A DNA stretch of 64,000 nucleotides from Leptolyngbyaceae cyanobacterium C42_A2020_001 (GTDB taxonomy: Bacteria; Cyanobacteriota; Cyanobacteriia; Leptolyngbyales; Leptolyngbyaceae). The DNA lies in contig JACYLN010000002.1 of the NCBI GenBank assembly GCA_015272515.1, positions 54,718 through 118,717 of the forward strand. The letters are read 5' to 3'. Below, one piece after another: positions 61,174 to 64,000 of the stretch. Positions within the stretch are counted from its first letter, which is position 1; each line of letters starts with the position of its first letter. The position numbers and the translations under genes are program-made. Below the pieces are notes generated by a model. The model was not told where the DNA came from. It saw nothing but the letters and a program-made list of their open reading frames with translations, and searched no databases.

Positions 61174-61791
61174 TTAGAGCAGCACAATATGCCGTTCTTT
61201 ATCCAGCCTGAGCCACCCCTCCTCTTTCAATTTGCCAAGTAGTCGAGTGACGGTGACGCGAGTGGTGCCGATCGCGCTGGCTAAGTGTTGATGGGTGAGC
61301 CGAACGTTTAGACGCGTCCCTTCTACGGTGGGTTGCCCAATTTCCATCTGTAGCAGCAGCAGCAGTTGCCGCAACCGTTCTTCTACACGGCGACAACCCG
61401 CCATTGCCAACATGGCTTCTGCCTGACGCAAGCGACGAGTGAGGTGCTGAAAAATTTCTTGACTTAGAGCAGGGGATTGCTGCACTTCCGCCAGAGTTAG
61501 GCACATGAGATCAACATCCGACAGGGCGATCGCCTGGTAGGGATAAATCAGTGATAGAGGCAAGCCAAAGGGCATCGAAGAACATGCCAACCCCAATAAG
61601 GCTTCATCCCCATTGGGGTAAAGCGTACTGAGTTGAACAACGCCCCGGCAAACAATCCAAATATCTTGAGAATTCAGTGGAATGGTTTGTCCAGCGCGAA
61701 ACGCCTGTAGATGCCTTTCGTGGTAAACCTCCTCAAGGAAGTTTCGCAGATCTCGTTGGGGGGGCACCTTTGGAGCGGTGGTTTGAAGCAT
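61174..61791 (-). CDS. Crp/Fnr-family transcription regulator
   Basis: 205 residues from the ATG at 61791; starts at 61839 or 61920 are also open and the true one is uncertain. N-terminal cupin-like sensor (QTIPLNSQDIWIVCRGVVQLSTLYPNGDEALLGL) without the Arg-Ser cassette needed for cAMP and without an Fe-S cysteine set. C-terminal winged helix-turn-helix with RLNVRLTHQHLASAIGTTRVTVTRLLGKLKEEG. The effector is unknown. Convergent with rppA-like (5 bp between stops); the upstream gene overlaps its longest possible frame. Confidence 0.85.
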   Translation of the reverse strand: MLQTTAPKVPPQRDLRNFLEEVYHERHLQAFRAGQTIPLNSQDIWIVCRGVVQLSTLYPNGDEALLGLACSSMPFGLPLSLIYPYQAIALSDVDLMCLTLAEVQQSPALSQEIFQHLTRRLRQAEAMLAMAGCRRVEERLRQLLLLLQMEIGQPTVEGTRLNVRLTHQHLASAIGTTRVTVTRLLGKLKEEGWLRLDKERHIVLL

Positions 61792-61885
61792 ATTACCTAG
61801 TCCAATATGGAGCGATGTAGGCCAGACTACATCTCCCATCTCAAGGGAAGTTAATTGGCAGGTTGGCTTCAGGTTAAAGTTTGGT

Positions 61886-62377
61886 TTACGCTTCCTCTTC
61901 GCCGCCTTGCCACACGGCAATCAGTTCGTCCACAGTCATTCCCAGGATGCGCGAAAGCGGTATGAGCAAGCGGCTGTCGATGTCGCCTCCGCTATAGATG
62001 CCAGCCAGATCTGAGGGGGAGAGGCGAAAGGTGTAGCAGAATTTAGCAAACTCGCCGTCAGTCAGGTCTAGCTCAACTTGGCGTTCTTTTAAGTAATGGG
62101 CGATCGCAGCCGTTCCCTGCTTGGGGCGTGCCACCCTCGCCAAATACTTTTGCACCAAATCTTCTACCTCAGTTCGGTTTCCGCCTGCCCGCGAAATCAG
62201 GTCATAGCAAGCAAGTTCCAGCGCCTGGCGGAGCTTTTCATCTTCGTTTAATGTTTCCAAAATCCGAGCGACATAGGCTGGCTTACAAAAGCCGACAACT
62301 TCTCCTTCATGAGAAATCGGCACATAGTGGTCGTGGGGGTTAGATGACCAGGATGGAAGTTTGTCAAATCTAACCAT
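61886..62377 (-). CDS. Conserved-looking cyanobacterial protein with HTH-like C-terminus
   Basis: 163 residues; ATG 62377 has GAGG five bases upstream. Residues 1-40 include YVPISHEGEVVGFCKP; about 40-100 are helical. The last 60 residues (ELDLTDGEFAKFCYTFRLSPSDLAGIYSGGDIDSRLLIPLSRILGMTVDELIAVW) resemble an XRE-like or helix-turn-helix fold. Family not recognised. It lies 32 bp after pcyA on the same strand and 94 bp before the chosen Crp start, so the three may form one operon. Confidence 0.7.
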   Translation of the reverse strand: MVRFDKLPSWSSNPHDHYVPISHEGEVVGFCKPAYVARILETLNEDEKLRQALELACYDLISRAGGNRTEVEDLVQKYLARVARPKQGTAAIAHYLKERQVELDLTDGEFAKFCYTFRLSPSDLAGIYSGGDIDSRLLIPLSRILGMTVDELIAVWQGGEEEA

Positions 62378-62409
62378 AAGCACCTCATGTGGTTTGCACC
62401 GTCAATGTT

Positions 62410-63138
62410 TTATTCTTCAACAACATCGAACAAAACGGTTGTCATGTAATGATTTGCCCACGCGTCTCCAAATGCTTTTTCTAAAACGCGACGAGTTTTA
62501 TCGTTCTGCTGCTGTTTGGTGCAGTAATATTTCTGCCCAGCTAGAATCTCGGCCCGCTGGTTAGGCGTGGGAGGTGTGGCGATCGCCTGCTGACAGTGAA
62601 TCTCTAAAAACCCTTTAACTCGTGCCACAAAAGCCGTTTCTTCGCTGGCTCCGTTGGGGCGAATAAACAGACAAAAGCCAGAGAAAATATCGCCCCAGGG
62701 TGGCAACTCGCGCGGTTGGGAAAAGTGGGCGGCGGGAAGCTGCTGCAACTGAGTTTGGTAATTGTCTGGTAAGGTGCGATCGCGGTTGGTGGGAGAAAGA
62801 TCGGCGATCGCAGCGCTAATTTGCCCCCGTCCCCCCACCAAATCAGTACCAAACATGGGCAGAGCATAGTTTGGGTGGGGGAACATGACACAGTGCAAAA
62901 TGTCTAGTCCAGTTCCTACTTTTGCCAGTTCCAGGTGCAGTTTGCGAAATTGCGGCGTTTGATAGCAGCGATTTTCAATCGTCAGCCGTTCCCCTTCCAG
63001 GCGACCTTCAACGTAGCCCAGTTCTGCTGGAAGCGGATAGGGAGAGAGTTCCAAATGCTGCTGCCAAACAGATTCAATCGTGTCTGCCAGTTGGCGAATG
63101 GCTGGCTGCAGTTGTTCGCGAAGCGTGGATGTAGGCAT
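62410..63138 (-). CDS. pcyA: Phycocyanobilin:ferredoxin oxidoreductase
   Basis: Four-electron reduction of biliverdin IX alpha to phycocyanobilin with ferredoxin, for phycobilisomes and phytochromes. 242 residues. The catalytic residues align with Synechocystis PcyA after a six-residue offset: Glu70 (for Glu76), His82 (for His88) and Asp99 (for Asp105) in [20 protein letters not shown]. Other family motifs: [20 protein letters not shown] and the C-terminal [10 protein letters not shown]. It starts a leftward group with the two downstream genes. Confidence 0.94.
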   Translation of the reverse strand: MPTSTLREQLQPAIRQLADTIESVWQQHLELSPYPLPAELGYVEGRLEGERLTIENRCYQTPQFRKLHLELAKVGTGLDILHCVMFPHPNYALPMFGTDLVGGRGQISAAIADLSPTNRDRTLPDNYQTQLQQLPAAHFSQPRELPPWGDIFSGFCLFIRPNGASEETAFVARVKGFLEIHCQQAIATPPTPNQRAEILAGQKYYCTKQQQNDKTRRVLEKAFGDAWANHYMTTVLFDVVEE

Positions 63139-63358
63139 GAAATCAAGTAGTCACGGTAGAGAAACCAGACTCACAATGGATGCGATCGCTGAATTCTGAG
63201 TTTAGTATTACAACTCCCAGCCTTAATACCGAACAAACCTTTAATGAGTCATTAGGTAAGGCTATCAAATCTTCGATTACACTTGAGTCATCCGTCACAA
63301 GGTTTTGTAAACAGACCAGGGTAGCGTACCACGTCCTTTTCTGCTGCCACAGCGGCTT

Positions 63359-64000
63359 ATGACAAACCTGCCAGATCATTCCTACTCTCCAGCTCAACCT
63401 TCTGCAACACTGGCAGCCGACCTGTTGCATCACTATAGCTTTGAGTTAGGACGATACGGACTGAGTCAGCAAGTTGATATCTGGTTAGAGTATTACCCAG
63501 ATCAATGGCTGCCTACAGCAATTATTGAGGCATTGTATCAGGGTCGGTACAAAGCAATTTCTGTGGAGCAAATTCTCAACATTTGGCAGCGACGTGGACA
63601 TCCGGTTTACCATTTCAACCACGAGTTTGAACGGCTCGTCTGCGGTAACTTGCCCCGTCCGTTAGAAGCATCTCCCGCTAAAGAAGTCCGTCAGTCAACT
63701 CCACCCTCCCCTAAACCAACGCTGTCTTATCGTAAGATGCTGTTAGAGTTGCCCAGCGTCAGAGCGGCATCTCAGTTGGAGCGTTTAAGTGAAATTCCGT
63801 CGCTAAAGCTGGCGCTGACTCGCTCAGAAAGCCGCGTTTTAGACAGCAGTACGCCATCTGCAAGTGCTTACTCAGCGACGACGACTAACCGTGAAGAAGA
63901 ACCTTGTCAGGTGGCTGTGTCGCCTGCGATCGCTAAGAAGAACGGTACATCTGAATCTTCTCTCCAAATTTCGCAACGGGAGTTCAAAGAATTTAAAGAA
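63359..64000 (+). CDS. Cyanobacterial protein of unknown function, 5' part (runs off right edge)
   Basis: Open frame from ATG 63359 to the end, 214 residues visible. Residues 15-105 are a helical domain with LADLLHHYSFELGRYGL-like start, WLEYYPDQWLPTAIIEALYQGRYKAISVEQILNIWQRRG and PVYHFNHEFERLVC. The rest (110-214) is Ser/Pro/Thr-rich and probably disordered. I recognise the first domain as widespread in cyanobacteria but without known function. The 3' end lies outside the window. Divergent from pcyA across 220 bp. Confidence 0.75.
   Translation, partial: MTNLPDHSYSPAQPSATLAADLLHHYSFELGRYGLSQQVDIWLEYYPDQWLPTAIIEALYQGRYKAISVEQILNIWQRRGHPVYHFNHEFERLVCGNLPRPLEASPAKEVRQSTPPSPKPTLSYRKMLLELPSVRAASQLERLSEIPSLKLALTRSESRVLDSSTPSASAYSATTTNREEEPCQVAVSPAIAKKNGTSESSLQISQREFKEFKE

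Noticed and set aside
1..64000. tRNA, rRNA and known riboswitches
   Set aside because: No cloverleaf-like T-arm, rRNA sequence or recognisable riboswitch core was seen while reading; a covariance-model scan would be needed to exclude divergent ones.

Overview
The window is chromosomal DNA from a phycobilisome-bearing, probably filamentous and motile cyanobacterium. Evidence: the octamer GCGATCGC (HIP1) is scattered densely through genes and gaps; there are cyanobacterial marker genes (pcyA, petM, ycf39, an nblR-type regulator, a CruA-type lycopene cyclase, and small families DUF2499, DUF3593, DUF2949 and DUF4327); and a block of hormogonium-polysaccharide (hps) pseudopilin genes occurs, as found in gliding filamentous species. 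No rRNA, tRNA, CRISPR array, insertion sequence or phage module was found. The genus cannot be fixed from sequence reading alone; a Leptolyngbya/Oscillatoriales-like organism would fit.

Layout. 1-7.9 kb: a leftward exopolysaccharide operon (GT4, Wzc-type tyrosine kinase, initiating sugar-phosphate transferase, lipid-exporter-like ABC transporter, GT2, and the start of UDP-galactopyranose mutase running off the left edge). 9.0-14.8 kb: the most unusual locus. A DarB/StlD-like ketosynthase is fused to a heme-oxygenase-like diiron (HDO) domain and translationally coupled to an unrecognised membrane-associated protein; divergent from it is a Coq4-like protein with an intact metal motif, followed by an ABC1/UbiB kinase. 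It looks like an undescribed pathway for a phenolic, resorcinol-like or quinone-like lipid. 14.9-24.7 kb: thioredoxin-TPR protein, Dps with a histone-H1-like tail, the DUF2499/DUF3593 membrane pair interrupted by an antisense four-helix-bundle (S23) gene, csaB, a coiled-coil protein, the CruA-type cyclase and an alanine/serine-glyoxylate aminotransferase. 24.8-36.8 kb: mostly housekeeping and regulation (DUF192, NblR, NAD kinase, Ycf39, a ZiaR/SmtB-type repressor, PetM, PdxA, a CDF metal exporter, a phosphoesterase, HtpX).

37.4-39.6 kb encodes a cytoplasmic-looking trypsin-like protease fused to an endonuclease I domain, the second outstanding candidate. 40.5-48.5 kb is an hps operon: giant HpsA plus three further pseudopilins, then a cupin. 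49-63 kb: cysE, acs, GT4, the deoC-recO-MFS operon, an MscS channel with a cyclic-nucleotide-binding domain, a DUF7662-HTH fusion, hisG, an rppA-like regulator, a Crp-family regulator and pcyA; a conserved cyanobacterial protein runs off the right edge.

A cross-cutting feature is short G/C-rich repeats of the kind normally intergenic in cyanobacteria (heptamers such as GGGGATA, and AATCTGCAATC-type or GACTCCTGACTC-type words). They sit just upstream of several start codons (csaB, rppA, hisG, acs), which would mislead start calling, and have entered two coding sequences in frame (the ketosynthase-HDO linker and the CruA-type cyclase). Where a longer open frame begins inside such repeats, the start was moved to the conserved downstream methionine.
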